The notes: a model not told the origin generated them from the letters alone. A stretch of DNA of 64,000 nucleotides from Salinimicrobium soli (GCF_048323655.1 NZ_JBLUWW010000003.1:434001-498000); one strand, 5' to 3'; positions 1-8,949 are shown, counted from the first letter of the stretch. Made by a program: numbers and translations.

Positions 1-743
1 GACATAAAACTGCTTCATATGCAGTAGATGTTTGGGAATATTCCAACGGAACTAAAGGTACTCAGTTGTATTTTGCTGAAACTTCTACTGCTCTTGTTCA
101 GGAAGACGGTGGTCAAATGTATGCTGATCCATTATGTTTCTTCTTGCCAGATAGAGAAGGACAGGATACATACTGGTTTGAAATTACTTTATTAGATGTC
201 GAAGGTTACTATGACGGTCTAAACCGGGTTATTCTGGAAGGTCCAATTACGGATGACGAGATCAAAGACTTCTTTGATGATGAAAATCCTGGTTTCTTAG
301 ATTATTATCACTTCCAATTTGGTTGTGAGGGAGATATTCCTCCTCCATTCTTTGATCCTGAAGTGGATGCTAAGCATTATTCTGCCTGTATAAAAACGTT
401 AGATGATGGAGATACTATTGGTTTTGCTTACTTCAGCCTGGAAGGTAATGACCTTACTACTACTGTTTGGGCAGTAGAGAGACCAATGAATTCACCTGTT
501 CCACAGCACATCCACGAGAATGCGAGTTGTGAAGATTACGGAGGCGTATTCTGGTCATTGTACGTAGAAGAAGGAGGAGTAGAAGTTCCACCGACTTCAA
601 TGGGATCCTGGTTACAATACGAAAGAACATTTCCCCTGTCCGATGAGCAGGTGGCGGCCTTAGATCTTGGCAACAGGTCTTACGTACTACACTTAGAAGA
701 TTTTACTCCGGTAGCTTGCGGTGAGATCAATATGATAAATTAA
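1..743 (+). CDS. Partial secreted protein, C-terminal part (paralogue of the next gene)
   Basis: The reading frame is open from base 3, so the start lies upstream of the window; 246 codons are visible. The visible protein begins with HKTASYAVDVWEY and is rich in Asp, Glu and aromatic residues, as expected of an exported protein. The part around YADPLCFFLPD and the following ~80 residues aligns with the middle of the neighbouring 816-2480 product (YADPLCLAIPE, then similar spacing of Trp/Tyr and Asp clusters), so the two are tandem paralogues. The last ~120 residues are not shared and contain a PQHIHENA stretch that vaguely recalls CHRD-type domains; this is weak. No enzyme motif is seen and function is unknown. 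A hairpin terminator follows directly. Confidence 0.8.
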   Translation, partial: HKTASYAVDVWEYSNGTKGTQLYFAETSTALVQEDGGQMYADPLCFFLPDREGQDTYWFEITLLDVEGYYDGLNRVILEGPITDDEIKDFFDDENPGFLDYYHFQFGCEGDIPPPFFDPEVDAKHYSACIKTLDDGDTIGFAYFSLEGNDLTTTVWAVERPMNSPVPQHIHENASCEDYGGVFWSLYVEEGGVEVPPTSMGSWLQYERTFPLSDEQVAALDLGNRSYVLHLEDFTPVACGEINMIN

Positions 744-748
744 AAAAC

Positions 749-783
749 AGAAGGATGAAGCTGGCCTTCATCCTTCTTTATTA
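749..783 (+). terminator. Rho-independent terminator
   Basis: A perfect 12-bp stem (749-760 with 766-777) with the 5-base loop ctggc starts 5 bases after the upstream stop codon and is followed by a T-rich run. It ends transcription of the partial gene and separates it from the paralogue starting at 816. Confidence 0.85.
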
Positions 784-815
784 ACCATTCAAACTATTAA
801 TTAAAAACAACAATT

Positions 816-2480
816 ATGAAAAATTTTAAAAGCTATCTGGCTGGTTTAGCAGTGTTTGCGCTGTTCTTCACATCCTGTAGTAAAGATGAATCAATGAAAA
901 ACTCATCTTCTGATGAAGTAGCTACATTGACTTTTTCCAGTATACTGGCTGATTTCAATCGATCTACTGATAAACAGTCCGATGAATTACCTGATTGTTC
1001 TTTAGACGCTCCGGCCTACGCAGAAATTTCTCTGGTGTATGGTGCCGGTGCTACTACTGTTAATACCACCGTGGGTATAAAGTCTGACGCAGACGGTCTC
1101 TTTACAGAATATAGTGAAGACCTCGAAATCCCAATTCCTTCCGGCGAAGACTGGGTAGCAGTTAGTCTGAACTCGTTTGAAGTGTATAATGAGGGAGGTA
1201 CACTCATCTGGAAAGCTCCTATGGAAGGAAGTGATTATGAGGATTTTGTTACTGATGCACTTCCAATCAACTTTGACCTAAGAGCAGGAAGCAAAAATTA
1301 TCAGGATGTTGAAGTTCTTTGTTTCGATGACCGTATGGTAAACCGCTATGGATATCAATTCTTTGATATTACTCCACAAGAGTTAAGAGAACTTTGTTTC
1401 TTTGCCAATTATTGTTCCGACCTGGGCAGACACTATGTAGCTAACTATGACCTGGATCTGTGGTATTATGTTAATGAAGAAGTGCAAGAAGTACTTTATT
1501 CTGGCAGGCCACTTGAAGCCTATGGCATGGATGGAGAAGTTTATTATGCAGATCCACTATGTTTGGCAATTCCAGAACCACAAATGGGAGAAGGACCAAA
1601 TGATCCTTATTTATATTATGAAGTTACCCTTACCCCATGGGAAGGAAATTATGACTTCCCTGGAGAAACAGTAACAGCTTCAGGATTCCTTACCTGGAAT
1701 GATATAGTAAGTCTTCTTGATACTGATGAGGATGGAGACATTGGTAATAATTCTGATGCATTCTACTGGCACGTATTCCTAAACTGTGACGACGACGACG
1801 GTGGAAACGGTGGAGGTGATTGTCCCGAGGGTCAGGATCCAGACGGAGATGGAGTCTGTGGGGAAGCCGATAACTGTCCAAACACTTCAAATCCTAACCA
1901 GGATGATTTTGATGGTGATGGTGTAGGTGACGCTTGTGATCCTGATATTGACAATGATGGTGTTATGAATGATGCTGATGAATGTGATTTTCAAGTAGGT
2001 CCTATAAGTAATAATGGTTGTCCAGAAACCGGTGGCTGCGAACTTGATGTTGCTTGTGAATTAGACACTTCAGGAGGTCTTGCCCAAGACTGTTATTATA
2101 CTGAACTAGAAGGTGCAGTGGACGGCTGGTTAAGAATTGACAGTGCTGATGATTGGGCAGATCTTGATTTAGTTGTTGATTTTGGTGGACTTAGTGTTGA
2201 TCCAGTAATTGATGTTGACATGTCTCTTTCCAACAATGTTATAGGAATAACTCTAGATACTCCTTATGCTGAGCAGGATGAAATCAGTGCATACGCAATA
2301 GAAGTTCGACCATCTGTTGAAGGTGGAGCAATGAGCGATACCTGTTGGGAATCTTCTTGTGCTAATGTAGTTGGAGAGGATAGATTTGGTCCAATAACAG
2401 AGACATTTGATGGTTATCAATATGATTATCCATTCTATGTAAGAATAGATGCAACTTTCTGTTCTACACCTGTTAATTAG
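816..2480 (+). CDS. Lipoprotein with thrombospondin type-3 repeats
   Basis: This 554-residue protein begins with an SPII signal (MKNFKSYLAGLAVFALFFTS, Cys at residue 21, then SKDES), so it is probably anchored in the outer membrane. Residues ~25-330 are an acidic, aromatic-rich region of unknown fold, part of which is shared with the gene just upstream. Residues ~334-405 hold Cys-bracketed calcium-binding thrombospondin type-3 repeats (DPDGDGVCGEADNCP, DFDGDGVGDACD, DIDNDGVMNDADEC). A Cys-containing C-terminal domain of ~150 residues follows. TSP3 repeats act as rigid calcium-stabilised linkers in surface and adhesin-like proteins of this phylum. A surface-exposed adhesive or binding role is inference; no type IX sorting domain was recognised. 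Confidence 0.85.
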   Translation: MKNFKSYLAGLAVFALFFTSCSKDESMKNSSSDEVATLTFSSILADFNRSTDKQSDELPDCSLDAPAYAEISLVYGAGATTVNTTVGIKSDADGLFTEYSEDLEIPIPSGEDWVAVSLNSFEVYNEGGTLIWKAPMEGSDYEDFVTDALPINFDLRAGSKNYQDVEVLCFDDRMVNRYGYQFFDITPQELRELCFFANYCSDLGRHYVANYDLDLWYYVNEEVQEVLYSGRPLEAYGMDGEVYYADPLCLAIPEPQMGEGPNDPYLYYEVTLTPWEGNYDFPGETVTASGFLTWNDIVSLLDTDEDGDIGNNSDAFYWHVFLNCDDDDGGNGGGDCPEGQDPDGDGVCGEADNCPNTSNPNQDDFDGDGVGDACDPDIDNDGVMNDADECDFQVGPISNNGCPETGGCELDVACELDTSGGLAQDCYYTELEGAVDGWLRIDSADDWADLDLVVDFGGLSVDPVIDVDMSLSNNVIGITLDTPYAEQDEISAYAIEVRPSVEGGAMSDTCWESSCANVVGEDRFGPITETFDGYQYDYPFYVRIDATFCSTPVN

Positions 2481-2500
2481 TTCTTACCATTAATTTAATT

Positions 2501-2540
2501 ACCGTCCCATGGTTGGTATCAACCATGGGACGGTTTTTTA
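2501..2540 (+). terminator. Strong rho-independent terminator
   Basis: A perfect 14-bp inverted repeat (2501-2514 with 2521-2534, loop ggtatc) is followed by seven T. It lies 20 bases after the stop codon of the TSP3-repeat lipoprotein gene. Confidence 0.92.
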
Positions 2541-3093
2541 ATGAATCAGAAATTTGGGAAAAGCCCGGAATATATTTCCGGGCTTTTACTTTATAACAGA
2601 CTGGGCACAACTGTGTTTTCAGTTTTTGTTAATTATTTAGTTTATCCGAGATTCTTCGGTTATTATATTTTTCACATAAATACTTTCCTTGTTAATTTTT
2701 TTACTTTGTCTGATCTACCACGGCAAATGGGGAATTTAACATTTAAATACCTTTATTTCAGAGTGTTAAAGTTTTCAAAAAGTTTCTTAAATATAAAATA
2801 ATATTTACTTTTAACCCTGTTGAGAATTTGGGTTGAATTTGTTGAGGTTGATGAGGTTTAATAAATATAATACATTCTCTTCTTCTGATTTAAGGTTCGT
2901 TAAAAATCTCATAAATCTGATTTTGGCACAGTTATTACATTAGAACAGAAGAAATAAAAAATTTAAGAATTCTTTTTGAAAATTGAAGCGAATGATTAAC
3001 ACTGAACTTAATTCCAGCGAAAATCTAAATAAAAACATAAACCCTAGTGCTGTCCCAAATGGCACTGGAATGTTTAAAATTAAAAACCTACTT
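2541..3093. other. Long AT-rich intergenic region / leader of the protease gene
   Basis: About 550 bases carry no convincing gene. An open frame at 2541-2801 contains the second hairpin and encodes a low-complexity Phe/Leu/Tyr-rich product without homologous features, so it is treated as spurious. The stretch holds a second hairpin (2559-2587) and a possible sigma-54-like element near 2922-2939. The protease frame is open upstream to 2983, but the signal peptide begins at 3094, so 2983-3093 is read as 5 prime leader. Confidence 0.6.
2559..2592. terminator. Second terminator-like hairpin
   Basis: A perfect 12-bp stem (2559-2570 with 2576-2587, loop tatat) has A-runs on the left and T-runs on the right, so it could act in either direction. 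It lies only 24 bases after the first terminator, as a back-up. Confidence 0.6.
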
Positions 3094-4155
3094 ATGAAAA
3101 GAACTAAATTGATTTATCTCCTACCGGTTTTGGCTTTAACGGCTTCCTGTAGTAAAGATCCAGTTGAGGATTACGAAGAAACTGGTGCCTTAGAACCCGT
3201 TGAGATCTCGTCCAGTGATGAAATGGCAGAACTTGCCAATCCCGCCCTGGGGAATGTAACAGAAGTTTATTTTGCAGGACAACAACTTACAGTTGAGGAA
3301 TTTGGAGGAGAATATATTTATCAGGGTGATATAATGTTAGCTCCTGATATGGTTTCACAAGAACCAGTTAAATTAGTTTATGAGAAGGATGAAACCCCAC
3401 CTGCTAACAAAAGTGTAGGTAGAACTTCCGGAAGATGGCCGAATAATACAGTGTATTACGCTATTGATGCTAACTTAGATAACAAAGCCAGAGTTTATGA
3501 TGCTATAGCTCATTGGGAAAATAAAACCAATATTGATTTTGTGGAAAGAACCACTCAATCCAATTATGTATATTTTGTTAGCGGCTCCGGTTGTTCCTCC
3601 TATATAGGAATGACAGGCGGGAAACAGAACATTACTCTCGCGAGTGCCTGTACCACTGGAAATGCTATACATGAAATAGGTCATGCCATTGGTCTTTGGC
3701 ACGAGCAAAGTAGAGTTGACCGGGATAATTCTATTACCATTAACTATAACAATATCCAAAGCGGTAGAGAGCATAATTTCAAAACTTACGCAGAACAAGG
3801 ATATGATGGAGATGAGTATACCAGCTCTTTGGACTTTGGTTCCATTATGATGTATGGTTCTTATTCTTTTTCAAGTAATGGTCAACCAACAATCGTAAAG
3901 AAGGATGGAAGCACATTTAATATCCAAAGGAATGGTCTTTCATCTGGGGATGTAACCGGAGTGAATAATATGTATCCTTACTCTTCATCAGGAAATACTA
4001 CCACTACCACCCCTGAACCTATTTATGTAAACGGTGAAACCTATCTCTTGTATGGTATATGGGTACTCCGTAAAAACGATTCCTGGTTTTTCTACTCAAG
4101 AACCTATGGATGGAAAGAAGTTATCTTAAGAGGTAGTTACTGGTACTATAGATAA
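3094..4155 (+). CDS. Astacin-like (M12A) zinc metalloprotease lipoprotein
   Basis: The start at 3094 is chosen because it gives a classical lipoprotein signal, MKRTKLIYLLPVLALTASCS (353-residue product); the frame is open further upstream but that extension has no signal. The zinc site HEIGHAIGLWHEQSR (residues 193-207) followed by VDRD matches the astacin HExxHxxGxxHE pattern, with the Met-turn SIMMYG at 250-255. The enzyme should be a secreted or outer-membrane endopeptidase. The C-terminal ~45 residues are an aromatic- and basic-rich tail (DSWFFYSRTYGWKEV, SYWYY) after a Thr/Ser/Pro linker, perhaps a small binding module. It is transcribed alone, ended by the hairpin at 4173-4203. Confidence 0.93.
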   Translation: MKRTKLIYLLPVLALTASCSKDPVEDYEETGALEPVEISSSDEMAELANPALGNVTEVYFAGQQLTVEEFGGEYIYQGDIMLAPDMVSQEPVKLVYEKDETPPANKSVGRTSGRWPNNTVYYAIDANLDNKARVYDAIAHWENKTNIDFVERTTQSNYVYFVSGSGCSSYIGMTGGKQNITLASACTTGNAIHEIGHAIGLWHEQSRVDRDNSITINYNNIQSGREHNFKTYAEQGYDGDEYTSSLDFGSIMMYGSYSFSSNGQPTIVKKDGSTFNIQRNGLSSGDVTGVNNMYPYSSSGNTTTTTPEPIYVNGETYLLYGIWVLRKNDSWFFYSRTYGWKEVILRGSYWYYR

Positions 4156-4172
4156 GATATTAATTACAGAAC

Positions 4173-4203
4173 AAAAACCCGGCTGCCCCGCCGGGTTTTT
4201 TTA
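4173..4203. terminator. Bidirectional terminator between convergent genes
   Basis: An 11-bp stem (aaaaacccggc 4173-4183 with gccgggttttt 4190-4200, loop tgcccc) sits 17 bases after the protease stop and just before the end of the leftward ggt gene. A- and T-flanks allow termination from both sides. Confidence 0.88.
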
Positions 4204-4206
4204 TGC

Positions 4207-5907
4207 CTAATAGCCAACTGCGGTATCATCGCCCCGCCTGTCTGCGCCTCCTTCCAGGCTGCCATTTGGCAATCGTAGAATAGCATCTACTTTCCCCAGG
4301 ATGCGGGAGTTCCTTTCATTGACCTGGTAGCCTTTTGATCTCAAGCTATCCAGTAGTTCTTTATCGAACAATTTTGGTTCAAAGACCACCTCATCAGGGT
4401 ACCACTGATGGTGAAAGCGTGGGGCATTTACAGCCTCCTGCATTCCCATGTCAAATTCCACTACGTTCAAAATGGTCTGCATAACTGAAGTAATTATTGT
4501 AGATCCTCCCGGTGAACCCAGCACCATAAAGAGTTTTCCATCTTTTTCAACGATAGTCGGGGTCATGGAACTCAACATCCGCTTTCCGGGTTCAATGGCG
4601 TTGGCTTCGGCACCTAATAGTCCAAACATATTGGGTTCTCCCGGTTTAGCACTAAAATCATCCATTTCATTGTTCAGAAAGAAACCGAGCTCTTCTACAT
4701 ACAGCTTGGACCCATAAGCTCCATTGAGTGTGGTTGTAACAGATACAGCATTACCCTGTTGATCAACAATAGAGTAGTGGGTGGTTTCCATGCTTTCATA
4801 ACCCGGAATGTTGCCGTGATCTATTTCGGAAGATGGCGTAGCGTGTTCAAAGGTAAAGTCCTTCATTCGGTTGTGTAGATATTCCACACTAGTGAGGAAT
4901 TGTGTGGGAATGTCCACAAAGTCCGGATCGCCTAAATAAAAGCTTCGATCTGCATAAGCTCTTCTTTCGGCTTCTGTGATTACCTGGATAGTTTTCAGGG
5001 AATTATGGCCAAATTTTTCAATATCATATGGCTCGATCATCTTAAGGATTTGTCCCATCACAATTCCGCCGCTGGAAGGAGGAGACATGGAAATGACAGA
5101 ATAACCTTGGTAATCTATTTCGATGGGTTTTCTCCAGACTGCTTCATAAGAAGAAAGGTCTTCTAAAGAAATAATTCCTCCTCTCTCTTTTAAATAATCA
5201 ACAAGGATTTCTGCAGTCTTACCCTCGTAGAATTCCTTTTTTCCATTTTGGGCTAGTCGTTCCAGAGTTCTTGCCAGTTGAACATTCCGAAGAGTGTCTC
5301 CTGCGGAAAAATTCCCGGCAAAGAGAATAGTGTCTTTATTGACTTTAATGAACATCTCCTGGTAAGCCTCCAAAGTCTTCTGCTGGTTCTCTGAAATTAC
5401 AAATCCATTTTGGGCAAGAGCAATTACCGGTTCTAGGATCTGTTCCATAGGAAGGGAACCGAATTTTTCATGAACGGCAAAAATTCCCGCTACAGTGCCC
5501 GGAACTCCAACCGCTAATTCTCCCACCTGGCTTCTTTCAGGAACTGCATTGCCTTCCTCATCCAGGTACATATTCCGGCTGGCTTTAAGCGGAGCTTTTT
5601 CCCGGTAATCCAAGGCACCTGTTTCTCCATTCGCTTTTCTGTAGACCATAAATCCGCCCCCGCCAAGATTTCCGGCAAAGGGATAAGAGACAGCAAGTGC
5701 CATTTCAGTAGCTACCATCGCGTCAAAAGCATTCCCTCCCTGAAGGAGCATCGATAATCCTATTTTGGAAGCCTCTTCCCGGGCAGAAACGACCATGGCG
5801 TGTTCTCCAATTTCTCCGCGGATCTTTTGATCCTCAACTTTATGGGTTTCACTTGTCTTGCAGGAAAATTGTAGGGCCAAAAAAGCCAGTAGTAATAATC
5901 TCTTCAT
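4207..5907 (-). CDS. ggt: Gamma-glutamyltransferase (glutathione hydrolase), lipoprotein
   Basis: This 566-residue N-terminal-nucleophile hydrolase transfers the gamma-glutamyl group of glutathione or related peptides to water or amino acids in the periplasm. The lipoprotein signal MKRLLLLAFLALQFSC puts Cys at residue 16. The autoprocessing site is TTHYS at 375-379, where Thr375 becomes the N-terminus and nucleophile of the small subunit; the conserved PPSSGG and GSPGGS motifs are present. Length is normal for the family. It lies 8 bases downstream of acpH on the same strand and is probably co-transcribed with it. The reason for this pairing is not evident. Confidence 0.96.
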   Translation of the reverse strand: MKRLLLLAFLALQFSCKTSETHKVEDQKIRGEIGEHAMVVSAREEASKIGLSMLLQGGNAFDAMVATEMALAVSYPFAGNLGGGGFMVYRKANGETGALDYREKAPLKASRNMYLDEEGNAVPERSQVGELAVGVPGTVAGIFAVHEKFGSLPMEQILEPVIALAQNGFVISENQQKTLEAYQEMFIKVNKDTILFAGNFSAGDTLRNVQLARTLERLAQNGKKEFYEGKTAEILVDYLKERGGIISLEDLSSYEAVWRKPIEIDYQGYSVISMSPPSSGGIVMGQILKMIEPYDIEKFGHNSLKTIQVITEAERRAYADRSFYLGDPDFVDIPTQFLTSVEYLHNRMKDFTFEHATPSSEIDHGNIPGYESMETTHYSIVDQQGNAVSVTTTLNGAYGSKLYVEELGFFLNNEMDDFSAKPGEPNMFGLLGAEANAIEPGKRMLSSMTPTIVEKDGKLFMVLGSPGGSTIITSVMQTILNVVEFDMGMQEAVNAPRFHHQWYPDEVVFEPKLFDKELLDSLRSKGYQVNERNSRILGKVDAILRLPNGSLEGGADRRGDDTAVGY

Positions 5908-5915
5908 AGTTGATT

Positions 5916-6500
5916 TTAAATTTGTTGTCTCCTGTTAAGGGAAAAGGTAATGAGCTCCGGAAAAAAAGTAGTGAACTCTGCTTTAAACTCTTCATAATGA
6001 TCTTCAAGATCAAAAATTGCCATGTCCATTTTTCCCTTTTTTTGAGTCCGGATATTCATCTGCCGCAGAATGTCACCAATTCCTTCTTTTGAAGCATAAC
6101 TGAGCAACCAGTTCTCTTTCTTCATGTAAGGCAGGAATCGTTGAATGGGTTTGGGAAGTAAAGCATGTTTTTTTTCCAGTAGCCCGTAAAAATCGCTTAT
6201 AAACTTCTCCAGGGGAATATCTGAATATTGTTTCCAGTTCGAAGCAAGAAAGTGATCGTAGAAAATATCAATGATCACTCCGCTGAAATGCCGGTACTTC
6301 GGAAATAATCTTGAGGTGCTTTGACGTACAATTGGATGTGTATCTGTATAAAAATCAATTGCCCTGTGAAGTAATATTCCTTTCTGAACATCCTGAGGAA
6401 AGTTGAGGTATTTTTTCCCTTTTACAGAGTCTGCAATAAAATTCCCTATGATGATGTCTTCATTTTTTCCGGAGAGGTATATATGGGCAAGAAAATTCAT
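5916..6500 (-). CDS. acpH: Acyl carrier protein phosphodiesterase (AcpH family, DUF479)
   Basis: The 194-residue protein begins MNFLAHIYLS and contains GNFIADSVKG and the HRAIDFYTDTHP motif typical of AcpH, an HD-like metal enzyme that removes the 4-prime-phosphopantetheine arm from acyl carrier protein. Length and motif order match the family. It is the first gene of a leftward pair with ggt. Biochemical activity is assigned by family only. Confidence 0.88.
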   Translation of the reverse strand: MNFLAHIYLSGKNEDIIIGNFIADSVKGKKYLNFPQDVQKGILLHRAIDFYTDTHPIVRQSTSRLFPKYRHFSGVIIDIFYDHFLASNWKQYSDIPLEKFISDFYGLLEKKHALLPKPIQRFLPYMKKENWLLSYASKEGIGDILRQMNIRTQKKGKMDMAIFDLEDHYEEFKAEFTTFFPELITFSLNRRQQI

Positions 6501-6543
6501 TCAGGGCTAAGGTAACAATTAGTGTGTTTAATATTTGTTAACG

Positions 6544-6575
6544 TTTGTTCCTGCCTTTATAGGCTTGTATATTTG
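6544..6575 (+). promoter_or_regulatory. Bacteroidota-type promoter of glmM
   Basis: A TTTG -33 box (6544-6547) and a TATATTTG -7 box (6568-6575) are separated by 20 bp, matching the TTTG-N19-21-TAnnTTTG consensus. The predicted start near 6582 gives a ~50-base leader before the ATG at 6633, which supports that start over the upstream extension of the frame. Confidence 0.75.
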
Positions 6576-6632
6576 TGGCTGAGCATCAGAAGCAGTTTTC
6601 TTCTGATGAATTTGCTAACTAAACGATCAAAA

Positions 6633-8024
6633 ATGACATTAATAAAATCTATTTCAGGAATTCGCGGAACGATTGGAGGAAAACCTTCAGAAAATCTTAC
6701 TCCCATAGACGCAGTAAAATTTGCTGCCTCCTACGGCACCTGGTTATCCAAGAAGAATTCAGGCGCGGCTGTAAAAGTGGTGGTTGGAAGAGATGCACGT
6801 ATTTCCGGAAAAATGATCCAGGAACTGGTTATGAATACCCTTGTGGGTCTCGGTATTGAAGTAATAGACCTGGACCTTTCTACCACACCCACGGTTGAAG
6901 TGGCAGTGCCAATGGAAAAAGCCCACGGAGGAATAATTTTGACCGCGAGTCACAACCCAAAACAATGGAACGCCTTAAAACTTTTAAATGAAAAAGGAGA
7001 GTTTTTGAGTGGGGACGATGGAGCAGAAATCTTAGACATTGCAGAAAGGTCAGACTTCAATTTTTCAGAAGTTGATTCCTTGGGCAGCATCAAACAAGCT
7101 ACTCATTATATAGATACTCATATTGAAGAAGTCGTAATGCTCGACCTGGTAGATGCGGAAAAAGTTGCGGAAGCAAATTTTACCGTGGCAGTTGATGGAG
7201 TGAATTCCACAGGAGGCATTGCAGTTCCAAAGTTGTTAAAGCGCCTGGGAGTAAATGTCATTGAATTATATTGTGAACCTACCGGGCACTTTCCGCATAA
7301 CCCCGAGCCTTTAAAAGAACATCTTACTGAGATCTGCAAGTTGGTTAAAGAAAGAAAAGCTGATCTTGGGATTGTAGTAGATCCTGATGTGGACAGGTTG
7401 GCATTTATAAGTGAAGACGGAGAAATGTTTGGAGAAGAATATACCCTGGTTGCTTGTGCAGATTATGTATTGAGTAAAACTCAGGGAAACACCGTAAGTA
7501 ATCTTTCTTCTTCCCGCGCTCTTCGCGATATCACCGAAAAACATGGCGGCACATATAAAGCCAGTGCAGTAGGAGAAGTTAATGTGGTTCAATTGATGAA
7601 AGACACTAATGCCGTGATTGGAGGAGAAGGAAATGGCGGGATCATCTATCCCGAACTTCATTACGGGCGTGACAGTCTCGTTGGAATAGCTTTATTTTTG
7701 ACCTTTTTGGCTGAGAAAAAAATGAAGGTCTCAGAAATCAGGAAATCCTACCCTTCTTATTTTATGAGTAAAAACAAAATTGAACTCACTCCGGAATTGG
7801 ATGTGGATGAAATTTTAAGAGAGGTAGAGAAAAAATATTCTCAGGAAGAGATCACGACTATAGACGGAGTAAAAATAGATTTTGAAGACCACTGGGTACA
7901 CCTTCGAAAATCAAATACTGAGCCTATTATCAGGATCTATACAGAGGGAAAATCTCAGGAGAAAGCAGATGAGGTCGCTCATCAAATGATCTCTGAAATC
8001 AAGGAGATCGCTAATCTGCCTTAA
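6633..8024 (+). CDS. glmM: Phosphoglucosamine mutase
   Basis: It converts glucosamine-6-phosphate to glucosamine-1-phosphate, the precursor of UDP-GlcNAc for peptidoglycan, LPS and the amino sugars of the locus further right. With the ATG at 6633 the product has 463 residues and starts MTLIKSISGIRGTIGG, the usual family N-terminus. The phosphoserine loop is TASHNP (Ser106), the magnesium loop is DPDVDRLAF, the sugar-binding motif is EGNGG and the phosphate-binding motif is RKSNTEPIIRIY. Assignment as GlmM rather than ManB/Pgm rests on overall similarity to the Bacteroidota GlmM type. The 3 prime end overlaps the convergent acyltransferase gene by 14 bases. Confidence 0.9.
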   Translation: MTLIKSISGIRGTIGGKPSENLTPIDAVKFAASYGTWLSKKNSGAAVKVVVGRDARISGKMIQELVMNTLVGLGIEVIDLDLSTTPTVEVAVPMEKAHGGIILTASHNPKQWNALKLLNEKGEFLSGDDGAEILDIAERSDFNFSEVDSLGSIKQATHYIDTHIEEVVMLDLVDAEKVAEANFTVAVDGVNSTGGIAVPKLLKRLGVNVIELYCEPTGHFPHNPEPLKEHLTEICKLVKERKADLGIVVDPDVDRLAFISEDGEMFGEEYTLVACADYVLSKTQGNTVSNLSSSRALRDITEKHGGTYKASAVGEVNVVQLMKDTNAVIGGEGNGGIIYPELHYGRDSLVGIALFLTFLAEKKMKVSEIRKSYPSYFMSKNKIELTPELDVDEILREVEKKYSQEEITTIDGVKIDFEDHWVHLRKSNTEPIIRIYTEGKSQEKADEVAHQMISEIKEIANLP

Positions 8025-8922
8025 TTACCACGGCTTCGTGAGGGATGGGAGCATTTCTATGCTTCCATCTTTTATGGGTCCACAGGTAATACTCCGGCGC
8101 CTTTCTAATTTGAGCCTCCAGTTCTTCAAAATACCTTTTAGTAATGTAGTGAGGTGGTTCCTGGGCAGGTTCGTAGGAGATTGGGATAAAGGTAGCCACG
8201 TAATAACCTCTTTTGACCTTCTCAACATGAAGGTATACCACTGCGATATCCAGGTTGCGTGAAAGTTTTTCGGTACCCGTAAAAACCGGCACATCTATTC
8301 CCATGAATTCAGCCCAAACTTTCGTCCTGTATAACTTTGGAGATTGATCGGCAATCATGGCATAAACCCCCAAAGTTCTGTTCCGTTCATTATCAGTGAT
8401 GACTTTAGTAGCCTGGGTAGTGGGAATAAGGGTGCCATCATACCTGCCCCGAATATCCTTTACCAGTTTATCAAAGTAGCGGTTCTTAATTTTTTTATAG
8501 ATCCCGAAAGCGCCATAATCCAACCCATAAAGTTGTATAGCATTCATCCACTCATAGCTGGCATAGTGACCGCAGGCAACAATGATACTCTTATCCATCT
8601 CCCTGATCTTCACAACCTCCTCAAGATTGGTAAATGCAAACCTCTTTTTTAACTCCTCCTTAGAAATAGAAATGCTTTTGATCATTTCGAGAAACATGTC
8701 CACCATGTGGCGGTAAAATTTTTTGCTGATCTGCTTTATTTCGGCAGATGACTTTTCAGGAAAAACAAGTTCAAGATTTTCTCTAACCGTCTTTCGGCGA
8801 TACCTGATAATATGATAAACCAGAAAGCAAACTCCATCTGAAACCAGGTAAAAAAGCGGAAAGGGTAAAATGGAAATAAGCCAGAGCAGGGGGTAAGCAA
8901 GCCAATAAACAATACGCTGCAT
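8011..8922 (-). CDS. Lipid A biosynthesis acyltransferase (LpxL/HtrB family)
   Basis: This 303-residue inner-membrane enzyme is expected to add a secondary acyl chain to lipid A. It has an N-terminal membrane anchor (residues ~5-38) and the catalytic HX4D/E motif as HYASYE (His119, Glu124), with later conserved features such as DQSP and GTEKLSRNL. Length fits the family. Its -7 box at 8939-8946 predicts a leader of only ~10 bases. The last 14 bases overlap the 3 prime end of glmM tail-to-tail. Confidence 0.92.
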   Translation of the reverse strand: MQRIVYWLAYPLLWLISILPFPLFYLVSDGVCFLVYHIIRYRRKTVRENLELVFPEKSSAEIKQISKKFYRHMVDMFLEMIKSISISKEELKKRFAFTNLEEVVKIREMDKSIIVACGHYASYEWMNAIQLYGLDYGAFGIYKKIKNRYFDKLVKDIRGRYDGTLIPTTQATKVITDNERNRTLGVYAMIADQSPKLYRTKVWAEFMGIDVPVFTGTEKLSRNLDIAVVYLHVEKVKRGYYVATFIPISYEPAQEPPHYITKRYFEELEAQIRKAPEYYLWTHKRWKHRNAPIPHEAVVIKAD

Positions 8923-8938
8923 GCACAGAAAATTTCAA

Positions 8939-8946
8939 CAAATATA
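8939..8946 (-). promoter_or_regulatory. -7 box for the lipid A acyltransferase gene
   Basis: On the minus strand the sequence is TATATTTG, a full match to TAnnTTTG. No good -33 TTTG is seen at the usual distance. It forms a palindrome with the facing -7 box at 8950-8957. Confidence 0.5.
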
Positions 8947-8949
8947 TGC

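Noticed and set aside
2541..2801. 86-residue open frame starting MNQKFGKSPEY
   Set aside because: It begins right after a terminator, spans a second hairpin, and encodes a Phe/Tyr/Leu-rich product typical of AT-rich non-coding DNA; no domain or signal is visible.
2983..3093. N-terminal extension of the astacin-like protein
   Set aside because: The extension would bury the lipoprotein signal that starts at 3094; it is treated as untranslated leader.
6539..6552. TGTTAACGTTTGTT near the glmM promoter as a second LacI-type operator
   Set aside because: The right half does not mirror the left half; only GTTAAC is palindromic, which is expected by chance in AT-rich DNA.
6522..6632. Upstream extension of glmM
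   Set aside because: It overlaps the consensus promoter at 6544-6575 and adds a Cys/Leu-rich stretch absent from the family.
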